Positions 25,871 through 34,774 of a stretch of DNA of 64,000 bases are shown here, one piece after another. Position numbers and translations under genes: made by a program. Under the pieces are notes generated by a model. The model made no database searches, was not told where the DNA came from, and worked only from the letters and a program-made list of their open reading frames with translations. The stretch covers positions 1,749,511 to 1,813,510 of the forward strand of contig NZ_JAFEWF010000001.1 in assembly GCF_017355835.1 (NCBI RefSeq), read 5' to 3'. How positions within the stretch are numbered: the stretch's first letter is position 1; each line of letters opens with the position of its first letter. This stretch comes from Desertivirga brevis. Lineage in GTDB: Bacteria; Bacteroidota; Bacteroidia; Sphingobacteriales; Sphingobacteriaceae.

Positions 25871-26200
25871 ATGAATAATAAACAACAGACTATAAAACGA
25901 TCAAAATCAGGGGATGGCCTGGAAGAAGCAATGGATCTGCTTACAGGAAAATGGACAATGACAATCATTAATAAACTTATGGGAGGCAAGATGAGGTTTA
26001 AAGAACTTGAGAGAAGTATTGAAGGTATTAATGGAAGAATGCTAACCAAAACTCTCCGAGAGCTTGAGGGAAGAAAGATTGTAAATCGCAAGGTATACCC
26101 AACTATTCCCCCAACGGTAGAATACTCATTGACCGACGAAGGAATGGCATTGCTCCCGGTAATTAAGGAACTGCAGGAATGGGCAGTTAAAAACATGTAA
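25871..26200 (+). CDS. HxlR-family winged-helix regulator
   Basis: 109 residues. HTH LLTGKWTMTIINKLMGGKMRFKELERSIEGINGRMLTKTLRELEGRKI, wing VEYSLTDEGMALLP. The N-terminal Cys usual in HxlR is missing (start MNNKQQTIKRSKSG), so a redox-sensing role is unlikely. It lies between the sigma factor and a carboxymuconolactone decarboxylase gene. Confidence 0.85.
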   Translation: MNNKQQTIKRSKSGDGLEEAMDLLTGKWTMTIINKLMGGKMRFKELERSIEGINGRMLTKTLRELEGRKIVNRKVYPTIPPTVEYSLTDEGMALLPVIKELQEWAVKNM

Positions 26201-26307
26201 GGGCGATGCACATCCTTATTATTGGCGTCTCATCTCCTCTGGTTCAGGTCCAAATTAAACACTCCATAGCTATACCCTTGAGAAGCTGATATTGATTGCC
26301 TGTCAAC

Positions 26308-26334
26308 TGTCACCTTTCGTTCTCCTCACTTGCC
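26308..26334 (+). promoter_or_regulatory. Candidate ECF41-type promoter, site B
   Basis: TGTCACC, 16 bp, TGCC, 27 bp before the start of the carboxymuconolactone decarboxylase gene. First heptamer and spacing are identical to site A; the second tetramer differs by one base. Confidence 0.5.
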
Positions 26335-26360
26335 TAATTGTAAACTTTTAATTCAATGTT

Positions 26361-26843
26361 ATGAAAAAGAGATTAAGTATTATTGAAAAGGGAGGCAATG
26401 CTATGAAGCCTTTGTTTGGAGTTAAAAAACATCTGGATCAATCTTCGCTCGGGAAGGATCTTGTTGAACTAATTTCCTTGAGGGTATCACAAATTAATGG
26501 TTGTGGGGTTTGCCTCCACCTCCATTCGAAGGAATTACTTTTGAAGGGAGAACCAGCACAACGCTTGATTTTATTGGATGCATGGCGAAAGACTTCCCTT
26601 TTTTCAGAAAAGGAGAGGGCAGCTTTAGCCTGGGCAGAAGCCTTAACCCTTTTAGAGGGGAATACAGTGAACGACGAGATTTACGAGGAAGCAATCGGAC
26701 AGTTCAGCGAGAGTGAATTAATAGATCTAACCCTGGCGGTAGGATTTATAAATGTTGCCAATCGCCTTAACATTGCATTTGAAACCCCAGTGGAAGATTA
26801 CGATGTTAATGATTTAGTTAATCAATTAACTCAGGCAAACTAA
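26361..26843 (+). CDS. Carboxymuconolactone decarboxylase/AhpD-like protein
   Basis: 160 residues. The core RVSQINGCGVCLHLHSKELL carries the AhpD-type motif with two Cys (CGVC) and a following His, as in alkylhydroperoxidase AhpD. Then EKERAALAWAEALT and TLAVGFINVANRLNIAFE, the other conserved blocks. Start MKKRLSIIEKGGNAMKPLF fits the family N-terminus. Likely removes peroxides or reactive carbonyls. This family is the classic target of ECF41 sigma factors. Confidence 0.85.
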   Translation: MKKRLSIIEKGGNAMKPLFGVKKHLDQSSLGKDLVELISLRVSQINGCGVCLHLHSKELLLKGEPAQRLILLDAWRKTSLFSEKERAALAWAEALTLLEGNTVNDEIYEEAIGQFSESELIDLTLAVGFINVANRLNIAFETPVEDYDVNDLVNQLTQAN

Positions 26844-26928
26844 TTAAAACATTGCAGATATGCATTGTTTTTGGACCATATCTGCAGGGATCGCTAATAC
26901 CACGATAATTGTAGGCAGGCGACCACTT

Positions 26929-26968
26929 AAAAAGCAAAAAGCCTCCATAAAGGGGCTTTTTGCTTTTT
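26929..26968. terminator. Strong bidirectional terminator
   Basis: AAAAAGCAAAAAGCC pairs with GGCTTTTTGCTTTTT as a perfect 15-bp stem with a 10-base loop, ending in T5 on the plus and A5/T5 on the minus strand. It separates the stress region from the polysaccharide region. Confidence 0.8.
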
Positions 26969-27155
26969 CAATTACTAATGCAAGTTCTTATTCATCTTCT
27001 GATAAGATGGACATTTAAATATTCAGGTCGATTAAGACTAAACATATGGCAGCAATTCAACAACGTTTTTTCCTTAACCTCCATAAATGGTAATTAAGTA
27101 CATTGCTAGGATTAATGGGCCCGCTTTTAACCTACTATGAGATAAATAGTAAGAA

Positions 27156-29489
27156 TCAAAGCTTTACGGCTAACTTGTTTCCAGTATAATTAATAGTCGT
27201 AGCTATAATACTAGCATTCAATCCATTATTTACGCCCTCTCTAACTACACAGATCCTGAATTTGCGGGACGCTAGCATGCCTTGAAATTTTCCTTTTCGG
27301 TCAGATATAGTTAGTTTTTTCTGAGCATCGTTCCAATCGAAATCAATGGTAGTATACTTCCCTTTCTCGTAATTGTAGTTGTCGTTCTCATCTTCGTATA
27401 GAGTAAATTTCCCATCGGATCCAGGATAGACACGTATCTCCAGGTTATCCCATTTCTTTTCACTTGAATACTGCACTGCAGGCCCCCAGGGAATAATAGC
27501 GCCAGTTCTGACGTATATTGGAAGAATATCTTTAGGTACATTTTTATTTACCAATTGGCCTCCGCTTAGCACCTCCCCTGTCCAGAAATCCACCCAATTG
27601 CTTCCAGAAGGAAGGTAGACCGGCCATAATTTAACCTCTGGCTTTGTAACCGGTGCAACGAGAACAGACCGGCCAAAAAGATATTCGTTCCCTATTTCAT
27701 GAGTTCTTTTGTCGGAAGCAAAATCCATTATTAAAGGACGCATAAATGTACCATCGTTACTGGACACATCCCATGATGTACTGTAAATATATGGTAGCAG
27801 ACGGTAGCGAAGATTAATTGCCTTCTCCTGAGCATCAAAAGCCCAGTCCCCACGACTACCAAAATTGTATATTTCACGGGGAATTTCGGTTCCGTGCGAA
27901 CGCATCATCGGGCAAAAAGCACCGAATTGCATCCAGCGCACATATAGTTCCTGAAATTTAGGATTTTTGGCACCACCTTCCTTATTCCAGCGCCCGGCAA
28001 AGAAGCCGCCAATGTCACTGTTCCAGTTGGGAATGCCCATAAGAGTATAGTTTAAGGCAGCCGGAATCTGCTTTTCGAGCATTTCCCAGGTCGACTGCAC
28101 ATCCCCGCTCCAGGTGTTTGAACCGTAACGTTGCTGACCTAGGAAGCCGGAACGAGTTAAAAGAACAACGCGCTTATCGTTTGTTGCAGCTCTTTGATGA
28201 GATGCAATGCCACCATTATGCATAAATGAATAAGCATTTTTAACACTTCGGTACGAACCGAGGTGTGTAGGAGAATCAAAGTCGGACTCTTTTACATTAA
28301 TATGGTCCGGCTCTGTTGAGTCCAACCACCAGCCGTCATTATTTATATAACTAAAAATGCCTTTATTAAGGTACTTCCAATAGATATCCAGGGCCGCGGG
28401 ATTAAAAACATCATAGGGTTTTGCCCCGCTATTAGGCGGCCAGGTGTCAAAGTTCAAAATCATCTTTTTCGCCTCAAGCTCTTTACGCTGCTCCGTTTGA
28501 GGACCAAAGCCTGGCCAGGTGACTATCAGGAGTTTTGCATTGAGTTTATGAATATCATCTACCCATTTTGTGGGGTCAGGAAACCGGTTTCTGTCAAAAC
28601 TTTGTGAATTCCATGCGCTATCAGTCCTATTGTATTCGGGCCAGTACCGCCAGTCCTGAATTATCACATCCAAAGGCACTCTTAGATTCCTGTACTTCTT
28701 TATTACCTCCAGGCTTTCGTCCTGAGTTTGATAACGCTCTTTACTCTGGAAGAAACCATAAGCCCACAAAGGAAGCATTGGAGCCTTTCCCGACAGCGCA
28801 CGTACTTGTTTTATCACACCGTGCGCATCTCCACCGTACATAAAATAATAGTCAGAACATTTGCCCAAACTTGAGAAAGATAGCTGGCCGGGAGCATCCG
28901 AATAGTTTGATATGGAGTAATTATCCCAGTAAACTGCGTAGCCTTTTATCGACATGAAATACGGAGAATAGGTAAACATGTTTTCGTTCTTCAAGAGATG
29001 GGTTGAATTCCTCCTGTTAAACTTATTATCCATCACCTGCCCTATTCCATATACAGCCTCCGTATCCTCCAACACAAAGGAACCTTTAACCGTATAAGAG
29101 GGAGTTCCGGCATCGTCTGTAGGATTGAAAGTTGTGGCGCTGTCTATTAGTAACTGCTTATCGGATAGATTGGAGAAAAGAAGACTTCCTTTAACAAGGT
29201 CCACCTCTATCTTAATTTGAGAAGACTCTAAGATTAGCAGATTTGTCTTACCTGTAAATTTAACCTCAGTCTTTTCTGGAATTTTATTTACTACAAGACT
29301 CTTGTTATCGTAAGTTTTATTTTTTGGAGTTTTAAACACCCTGACGATAGAGGGAGAATAGAATTTCACTTCCACCTCCATTTCTTTAAAATCCATCCTG
29401 ACACCCTGACTTAGCCGTTGCACTTTTTGCGCAAAGGCAGGAGACACAGCGAGCATAACAATGGCTGCACCTATCAATAATTTTTTCAT
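27156..29489 (-). CDS. GH31 alpha-glycosidase (alpha-xylosidase-like)
   Basis: 777 residues, exported (signal to AFA). N-terminal beta-sandwich, then (beta/alpha)8 barrel with catalytic nucleophile D390 in GWWLDSTEPD and acid/base D463 in WSGDVQSTW, then C-terminal beta domains. WLDSTEPD rather than WxDMNE is common in alpha-xylosidases and some alpha-galactosidases of GH31. Periplasmic action on imported oligosaccharides is expected. Transcribed in the same direction as the GH35-like and GH10 genes downstream to the right, but with a 313-bp gap. Confidence 0.85.
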   Translation of the reverse strand: MKKLLIGAAIVMLAVSPAFAQKVQRLSQGVRMDFKEMEVEVKFYSPSIVRVFKTPKNKTYDNKSLVVNKIPEKTEVKFTGKTNLLILESSQIKIEVDLVKGSLLFSNLSDKQLLIDSATTFNPTDDAGTPSYTVKGSFVLEDTEAVYGIGQVMDNKFNRRNSTHLLKNENMFTYSPYFMSIKGYAVYWDNYSISNYSDAPGQLSFSSLGKCSDYYFMYGGDAHGVIKQVRALSGKAPMLPLWAYGFFQSKERYQTQDESLEVIKKYRNLRVPLDVIIQDWRYWPEYNRTDSAWNSQSFDRNRFPDPTKWVDDIHKLNAKLLIVTWPGFGPQTEQRKELEAKKMILNFDTWPPNSGAKPYDVFNPAALDIYWKYLNKGIFSYINNDGWWLDSTEPDHINVKESDFDSPTHLGSYRSVKNAYSFMHNGGIASHQRAATNDKRVVLLTRSGFLGQQRYGSNTWSGDVQSTWEMLEKQIPAALNYTLMGIPNWNSDIGGFFAGRWNKEGGAKNPKFQELYVRWMQFGAFCPMMRSHGTEIPREIYNFGSRGDWAFDAQEKAINLRYRLLPYIYSTSWDVSSNDGTFMRPLIMDFASDKRTHEIGNEYLFGRSVLVAPVTKPEVKLWPVYLPSGSNWVDFWTGEVLSGGQLVNKNVPKDILPIYVRTGAIIPWGPAVQYSSEKKWDNLEIRVYPGSDGKFTLYEDENDNYNYEKGKYTTIDFDWNDAQKKLTISDRKGKFQGMLASRKFRICVVREGVNNGLNASIIATTINYTGNKLAVKL

Positions 29490-29802
29490 ATTAGTTAGTT
29501 AGTTAGTTATTTGAATTAAGGTAATAAAACCAGGCTGGAGAGCTTAGAATGGTCATTACTTACGTTGGAAGTTTTAACGCGCTCGTTGAAATTTCACCAT
29601 TTCAATTGTTCTTTTTTAACTGAAGGAGGAGATGTACTGGGACGGCTTAACATGTCTAAGAGTTTTATCTGTGACTGATACTCTGCGTATCATAAAGCAA
29701 TAAGGTAAACTCCTTAAAGTATTAAACTACCTACAAGGTAACCTGCGGATGCGCATGACAAACCTAGCATCTACAGATATATACCGTGCATTTCTCGTCC
29801 TT
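29490..29802 (-). other. Leader of GH31 gene with CTAA repeats
   Basis: 313 bp between GH31 start and the end of the GH35-like gene. On the minus strand the bases just before the ATG read (CTAA)x4-5 (29491-29509), a tetranucleotide repeat where the ribosome binding site should be. The rest shows no ORF or clear terminator. Confidence 0.5.
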
Positions 29803-31464
29803 TTAATAATTAAAAAGCTTAACCTTAAGTATGGTTACATCGTTAAGATGAACATCTGAAGCTAAATTATAGGGATTCGGCGGTAGTTTTATTCCAAATT
29901 CATCCCCATTTATAGTTCTTTTTTTCACCCATTTCCCATCAACAAACTTCCCTTCTTCCACCGAGAGGAGCTGGCTATTAGGTTTGCCAGGATCAGCAGA
30001 CTCATAGCTAACATGGCAGGCATTTCCGGATACAATAAATTCATTTTCAGAAATCTGAATTACCATACCGAAACCTTTAATTACAGGGTCCTTTTGGAGA
30101 TCGTACTTTGGTTTAAAAATGAAGTTACCAAGTTGGAAAGATGCGGGTGATGCATCATCGCCTTCCATAAAACCGTTAATTTTATTATCAACCTGGGCTT
30201 TGGTAATTAAAGGTTCCAGGTTATTAAGGACTTCATAAGCTTTCTTAATGGGGTGGTTACCATGATAAATATGATGATCGATACCAAATGGCGAAAAACT
30301 GATTGCCTTGAAATGTCCGAATGTGAAAAACGCCTTTGGACCAGCACTTATGGTATCATTCATCCATATCGCGCAAGCTTCTGGTAGAAACAAAGGATTT
30401 TTATTGTGTACGAAATTGGCGGCTGATGATCCGAATTTTGGTGAATAATTATCATTTGCAAGTACATCGACATCGGGAGCACCCGCTTGCCAGATATCAA
30501 GCATTAAATAATTTGGACCACCGCTAGGCCAGACGCCAGGAATAAGATTACCTCCACTGGCATCCCATGCATTTACCAATGTTGGTATATTATAAATTGC
30601 TTTCCCTGCCTTCGCAAGTTCATTTACATATTTAGCATAATTCCATGCCATAAATATTTCATCGGTATTTGGTGACATTCCAAAAACCTCGGTCCATGTA
30701 CCCTTGGTTTTTTTACCATTATTTACATACGGAGTGGAAATATTGGGTTTCAGTTTATTAAGATTTTTATTAATGTAGCCTAATAACTCATCAGGAACAT
30801 CCTGTCCGAATAACTCAGTAGCTTCAGGGGAGAAATCTCTTGAGCCACCTAATAAACCAACCTCATTTTCAATTTGAACCATTAACACAGTATGATTCTT
30901 ATCAGTCTGAACAATTCGTTCGATTAACTTTTTATAAGCTTTCAAATCGGCGTTCAGGCAATTTTTATTAATGTTTGAAATTGTGCTTGAAATTTTTCCG
31001 TCTTTAAAAACCATGCGGGGAAAACGTTCCATGTCAGTTTTAATCCAATCCGGCGTATAATTGGACTCGCCATTTTTCCAACTTCCAAACCATAGAATAA
31101 CAAGTTTTAACTTATTCTCCTTTGCGCTTTTTATATGGCTATCAATAAGTGAATAATCAAAATTACCTTCTACTGGTTCAAATTGCTGCCAGGTTATGGG
31201 TAAAAAAACTGTGTTAACATTAAACGATCTTACGCGTGGCCAGATATTTTTCATATGACCAACGCTGGACGCCGAAGAATTTAAAAGTTCAGCTCCGATA
31301 ATCAGAAACGGCTCATCGCTTACGTGCAATTGTTTAACCCCATTAATTTCCTTTATCTTTGGTATAGCTAAATTATTCTGTTTTAAGAGATAGTTTACTC
31401 TACTACAGGCACCTAACAAGGCTAGTGATAAAGCAAGAACTATAAGCAATTGAATTCTCTTCAT
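29803..31464 (-). CDS. GH35-like beta-galactosidase with DUF5597 tail
   Basis: 553 residues from ATG 31464 (MKRIQLLIVLALSLALLGAC, lipoprotein with C20); a longer in-frame start at 31503 would bury the signal. The barrel carries QIENEVG (acid/base Glu) and later LPEACAIW (likely nucleophile Glu), as in clan GH-A enzymes related to GH35 and DUF5597 proteins of Bacteroidota. The ~130 C-terminal residues form a beta domain. A surface or periplasmic lipoprotein removing galactose or related caps from side chains. Confidence 0.75.
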   Translation of the reverse strand: MKRIQLLIVLALSLALLGACSRVNYLLKQNNLAIPKIKEINGVKQLHVSDEPFLIIGAELLNSSASSVGHMKNIWPRVRSFNVNTVFLPITWQQFEPVEGNFDYSLIDSHIKSAKENKLKLVILWFGSWKNGESNYTPDWIKTDMERFPRMVFKDGKISSTISNINKNCLNADLKAYKKLIERIVQTDKNHTVLMVQIENEVGLLGGSRDFSPEATELFGQDVPDELLGYINKNLNKLKPNISTPYVNNGKKTKGTWTEVFGMSPNTDEIFMAWNYAKYVNELAKAGKAIYNIPTLVNAWDASGGNLIPGVWPSGGPNYLMLDIWQAGAPDVDVLANDNYSPKFGSSAANFVHNKNPLFLPEACAIWMNDTISAGPKAFFTFGHFKAISFSPFGIDHHIYHGNHPIKKAYEVLNNLEPLITKAQVDNKINGFMEGDDASPASFQLGNFIFKPKYDLQKDPVIKGFGMVIQISENEFIVSGNACHVSYESADPGKPNSQLLSVEEGKFVDGKWVKKRTINGDEFGIKLPPNPYNLASDVHLNDVTILKVKLFNY

Positions 31465-31678
31465 AATGATTAGTTTAGTTTTTTCAAAACAAAGGGCAAG
31501 CAAATCACCTGATTGCCCCTTGTTGGGTTTCTACTTTTAGAATTACTTCATAGCAAATAAGTACTTCCATTGCACGAAACATCACATCTTCACTCTCATT
31601 ACTACTAAAGCCGATACTATCGACATAAGAACTACCAGGTGGGTAGAAAGCGGTTGAATGCCAGCTTTTGAAACAGGC

Positions 31679-32797
31679 TTATTTCTTGAAATTTACCACC
31701 TCCCAATAGGCTTTCTTACGTTTAAGCTGCGTATCGAACAACAAGGGGTAATTTTTTCGGCCGGAAACCGGGTAGGTATCAAGCCAGGTGTATCTGTCGG
31801 ATACATTCCAGAAAGTGACACTTGTAATATGTTTCCGGTATTCCCGGAAGATGTCAAAAACCATTTTGTACTGCGCAATCTGCTTTTGTTCAAGCTCCGG
31901 TGTCAGGGTATCAACCTCTCCCGGTTGTTTGGCTCTGCGATCCTTCTCCCATGGGTAGACAGACATATCTACTTCTGTAAAATGGATCTGAATTCCCAGG
32001 GACGAGTATTTCTCAATGGCCTCCCTGAGTTCCTTCTCGGTGGGTTCGAAGATGGACCAGTGGGCTTGTAATCCAACCCCATGCACGGGTACTTTCGCCT
32101 CCAGCAATTGTTTCAGAAGCTTATAAATCCGGTCCCTTTTTTCAGGTCTTTCTGTATTGTAATCATTATAAAAAAGTAGGGCATTAGGATCAGCTTCATG
32201 CGCAAATTGAAAGGCTTTGGCAATGAAGTCCTCCCCTATGATTTCATACCACTTTGATTTCCTTAAATAGTTGTCGGGATCGTCATCGATAGCTTCGTTT
32301 ACTACATCCCAAGCATAAATCTTTCCCTTATAGCGGTTAACTACTGTATGAATATGATCCCTTAATCGGTCAAGAAGGACTTCCCGACTTACCTGATTTC
32401 CCTGACTGTCTTTAAACATCCACTCTGGTGCCTGCTCGTGCCAGAGCAAATTATGCCCGCGAACCCTCAATCCATGCTGCTGTGCAAAATTAACAATAGA
32501 GTCTGCATCTCTCCAGAAATAGCTATCTTCTGCAGGGTGAATAGGTCCCATCTTCATTGCATTCTCCGGTGTGATACTATTAAATTCTCGCAGCAAAAGG
32601 TCTTTTTCATCACCCTGTAAGGTTTGAGTACCTACTGCCACCCCAATAGGGAAAAAGCTTTTGTAGTAGTCTTTGAGCCCTTTCGTGGAACTCTTCAACC
32701 GCGAGTGCTCTTGCATCTCACGACTGCTTGAACAGCTTGAAAAAAAAGAAACAGCGAGGAAGACAGGGACTATTAAAGATTGAAGTCTATTATTCAT
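31679..32797 (-). CDS. GH10 endo-1,4-beta-xylanase, lipoprotein
   Basis: 372 residues. Signal peptide with lipobox FSSC at residues 19-22. GH10 barrel with E168 (WDVVNEAIDD, acid/base) and E275 (IHFTEVDMSV, nucleophile), plus the conserved HNLLWHEQAPEWMF. No carbohydrate-binding module. Position at the cell surface would make it the backbone-cleaving enzyme of the locus. Its leader contains a (CA)n repeat 25 bases upstream of the ATG. Confidence 0.9.
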   Translation of the reverse strand: MNNRLQSLIVPVFLAVSFFSSCSSSREMQEHSRLKSSTKGLKDYYKSFFPIGVAVGTQTLQGDEKDLLLREFNSITPENAMKMGPIHPAEDSYFWRDADSIVNFAQQHGLRVRGHNLLWHEQAPEWMFKDSQGNQVSREVLLDRLRDHIHTVVNRYKGKIYAWDVVNEAIDDDPDNYLRKSKWYEIIGEDFIAKAFQFAHEADPNALLFYNDYNTERPEKRDRIYKLLKQLLEAKVPVHGVGLQAHWSIFEPTEKELREAIEKYSSLGIQIHFTEVDMSVYPWEKDRRAKQPGEVDTLTPELEQKQIAQYKMVFDIFREYRKHITSVTFWNVSDRYTWLDTYPVSGRKNYPLLFDTQLKRKKAYWEVVNFKK

Positions 32798-32821
32798 GTG
32801 TGATTGTTTTTGTATGTGTGA

Positions 32822-32841
32822 GTGTGTGTGTGTGTGTGTGT
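32822..32841 (-). repeat. (CA)10 microsatellite in GH10 leader
   Basis: Ten GT units on the plus strand ((CA)10 on the minus strand), inside a wider GT-rich tract 32810-32849. It lies 25-45 bases before the GH10 start. Its length could change by slippage and alter mRNA start or translation. Confidence 0.8.
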
Positions 32842-32849
32842 CTGTGTCT

Positions 32850-33662
32850 GAAATTCTAGTGATTGGAATGAATTTTTTCCCGGATTAATCGCGAACAATC
32901 GTTAGCGCGTTAGAAAGCCCTCAACTAAAGAATCTTCTATGTCGTAATAAAAAATTCAAATCTCTTTCTGGCGAAGCATCCATGTCTATGGAAATTAAAG
33001 CAAGCATAATGGTTAGCAAGGTTCCAGGCCTGATGTTCTTCTCCTGTAGCTTTAAATGATGAATTCCACCTGGCATATACCAAGTCTAAAATGACCAGTC
33101 TAATGCTCAGGAAGAATTGTATAAATTATCAGACCGGATACAGTTATGAAAATAAACAATATCAATTCGATGTGCTATCTCCTTTCATTTGTTTTTAATT
33201 CTCTTATTCCTGCAAAACTACCTTTGCACTAGTTTAATCCCTAGAACACTTGTAAAAATTCATATAACAGATGTAAATCTAAAAGCACAAAATGAGAATC
33301 TCATACGAAAACCTCCTGAGTACTTTCATCTAAGAGAACTGGAAACTACCCCCTCTGCTCCCTCCTGCTGGTACGATTTCATTTAACAATTTCAACCCTT
33401 GTGATCCTCTTCCCAAGGTTTCCTATTTTGGCCACAATTTAAAACTCTGGTAAATCAACCGCGATACCGCCTGGAAACCTCTACACTTTGTGGTAATTGT
33501 ATTAGAAGGCCGTGAGGCTCTATTACCATCTTCGTTACAAGTGCGAATACAACATATGTTACATAGAGATTTACAACCGTTCTAACGTTTATCCTACCAG
33601 TAAGATACCTTAGCTAAATAATTACGATTGAAAAACACCGTTACCCTTAATTTCCATAACGA
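32850..33662. other. Intergenic between GH10 and esterase
   Basis: About 810 AT-rich bases between two divergently oriented genes. A short open frame at 33189-33386 (+) lacks a ribosome binding site and any family resemblance. No hairpin stands out. The promoters of both genes are presumably here, but no consensus TAnnTTTG box was found. Confidence 0.4.
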
Positions 33663-34538
33663 ATGAAAGTTTTAAAAGCATGTGGGCTTTACCTGGTTAT
33701 TGTCACCCTCATAGTTTTGACTTTACAGGCTAATGCCCAAACTTCAAATACTTTACCACAAGTAAGCTATTTACTTCCAGGAAAAGACCTGATGGCAATG
33801 TCAGAAAAGATTTTATATAAAGAAACGCCGCAGGAAGACATCTACTTGTACCTATTGCGTCCGGTGAAAAAATCCAGGGAGGGGTTACCTGCTATCATAT
33901 ATTTTACCGGAGGAGGATGGGTAGAGGGCAGTGTAGAAGGGCAAATATCCAATGCCGCATGGTTCCGGGACCAGGGTATAATTGGCATTGAAGCAGACTA
34001 CCGGGTAAAATCCAGGCATGGTACTTCCCCCATTGAGTGTATCCAGGATGCCAAATCTGCAGTACGGTATGTTAGAGAACATGCGGAAAAACTAGGGATC
34101 GATCCCAACAAAATCATAGTTGCCGGAGGTTCTGCTGGCGGTCATATTGCGGTCTGTACGACTATAGATGGTGGTGATGCTCCTAATGAGAACCTTTCAA
34201 TAAGCTCCAAACCGAATGGATTAGTACTCCATAATCCGGTTTTAGGAAAAGGTTTCGGTGAGGAATTCTTCAATTTTCATCCGGAATTTTCCCCTCTACT
34301 TCAAGTGAAGAAGGGATGGCCTCCTACCATTTTGTCCTGTGGCACCCAGGACAGTATTACTCCCTATCATTATGCCGCTGAATTTTGTAAATTAATGAAA
34401 GCTAAAGGAAATAGTTGCGAGTTGATCACCATTAAAGATGCCGGCCACTCCTGCGACTGGCCAGCAACCAATTCCAGCTTTCTGCCTACAATTCAGCGAA
34501 TGAAAGCATTTTTGCAAGAACATAAGTTGGTACGGTGA
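33663..34538 (+). CDS. Alpha/beta hydrolase, acetyl-xylan-esterase-like
   Basis: 291 residues with a signal peptide (MKVLKACGLYLVIVTL.. to ANA). Oxyanion block YFTGGGWVEGS, nucleophile S157 (AGGSAGG), acid D230 (GTQDSITP) and H262 (AGHSCDW) form a complete triad. This is the BD-FAE/acetyl esterase group. Next to GH10 and GH51 on either side, it would remove acetyl groups that block xylan cleavage. Confidence 0.82.
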   Translation: MKVLKACGLYLVIVTLIVLTLQANAQTSNTLPQVSYLLPGKDLMAMSEKILYKETPQEDIYLYLLRPVKKSREGLPAIIYFTGGGWVEGSVEGQISNAAWFRDQGIIGIEADYRVKSRHGTSPIECIQDAKSAVRYVREHAEKLGIDPNKIIVAGGSAGGHIAVCTTIDGGDAPNENLSISSKPNGLVLHNPVLGKGFGEEFFNFHPEFSPLLQVKKGWPPTILSCGTQDSITPYHYAAEFCKLMKAKGNSCELITIKDAGHSCDWPATNSSFLPTIQRMKAFLQEHKLVR

Positions 34539-34774
34539 GGCATACAGTTGAAGTTTTCAGTTACTGGTTGCCTGCTGAGTTGTTATCATCTTGAACAAGG
34601 GCAACAATCTGTTTAGAAACTAAACAATAGCCCGATAAAATAAAAAACATCTTTTCCTAAGTTTACTTTCTTGAGGACCAGCATTTATAATCAGGAGCTA
34701 AAAGTGTAAGGGTACGCAAGGTACCCTTAATTAATCAATCATTGTAAACGTTAACGCTGTGTCTTTTAACAGGG

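Noticed and set aside
33189..33386. 65-residue ORF between GH10 and esterase
   Set aside because: No ribosome binding site, no family resemblance, composition not protein-like.
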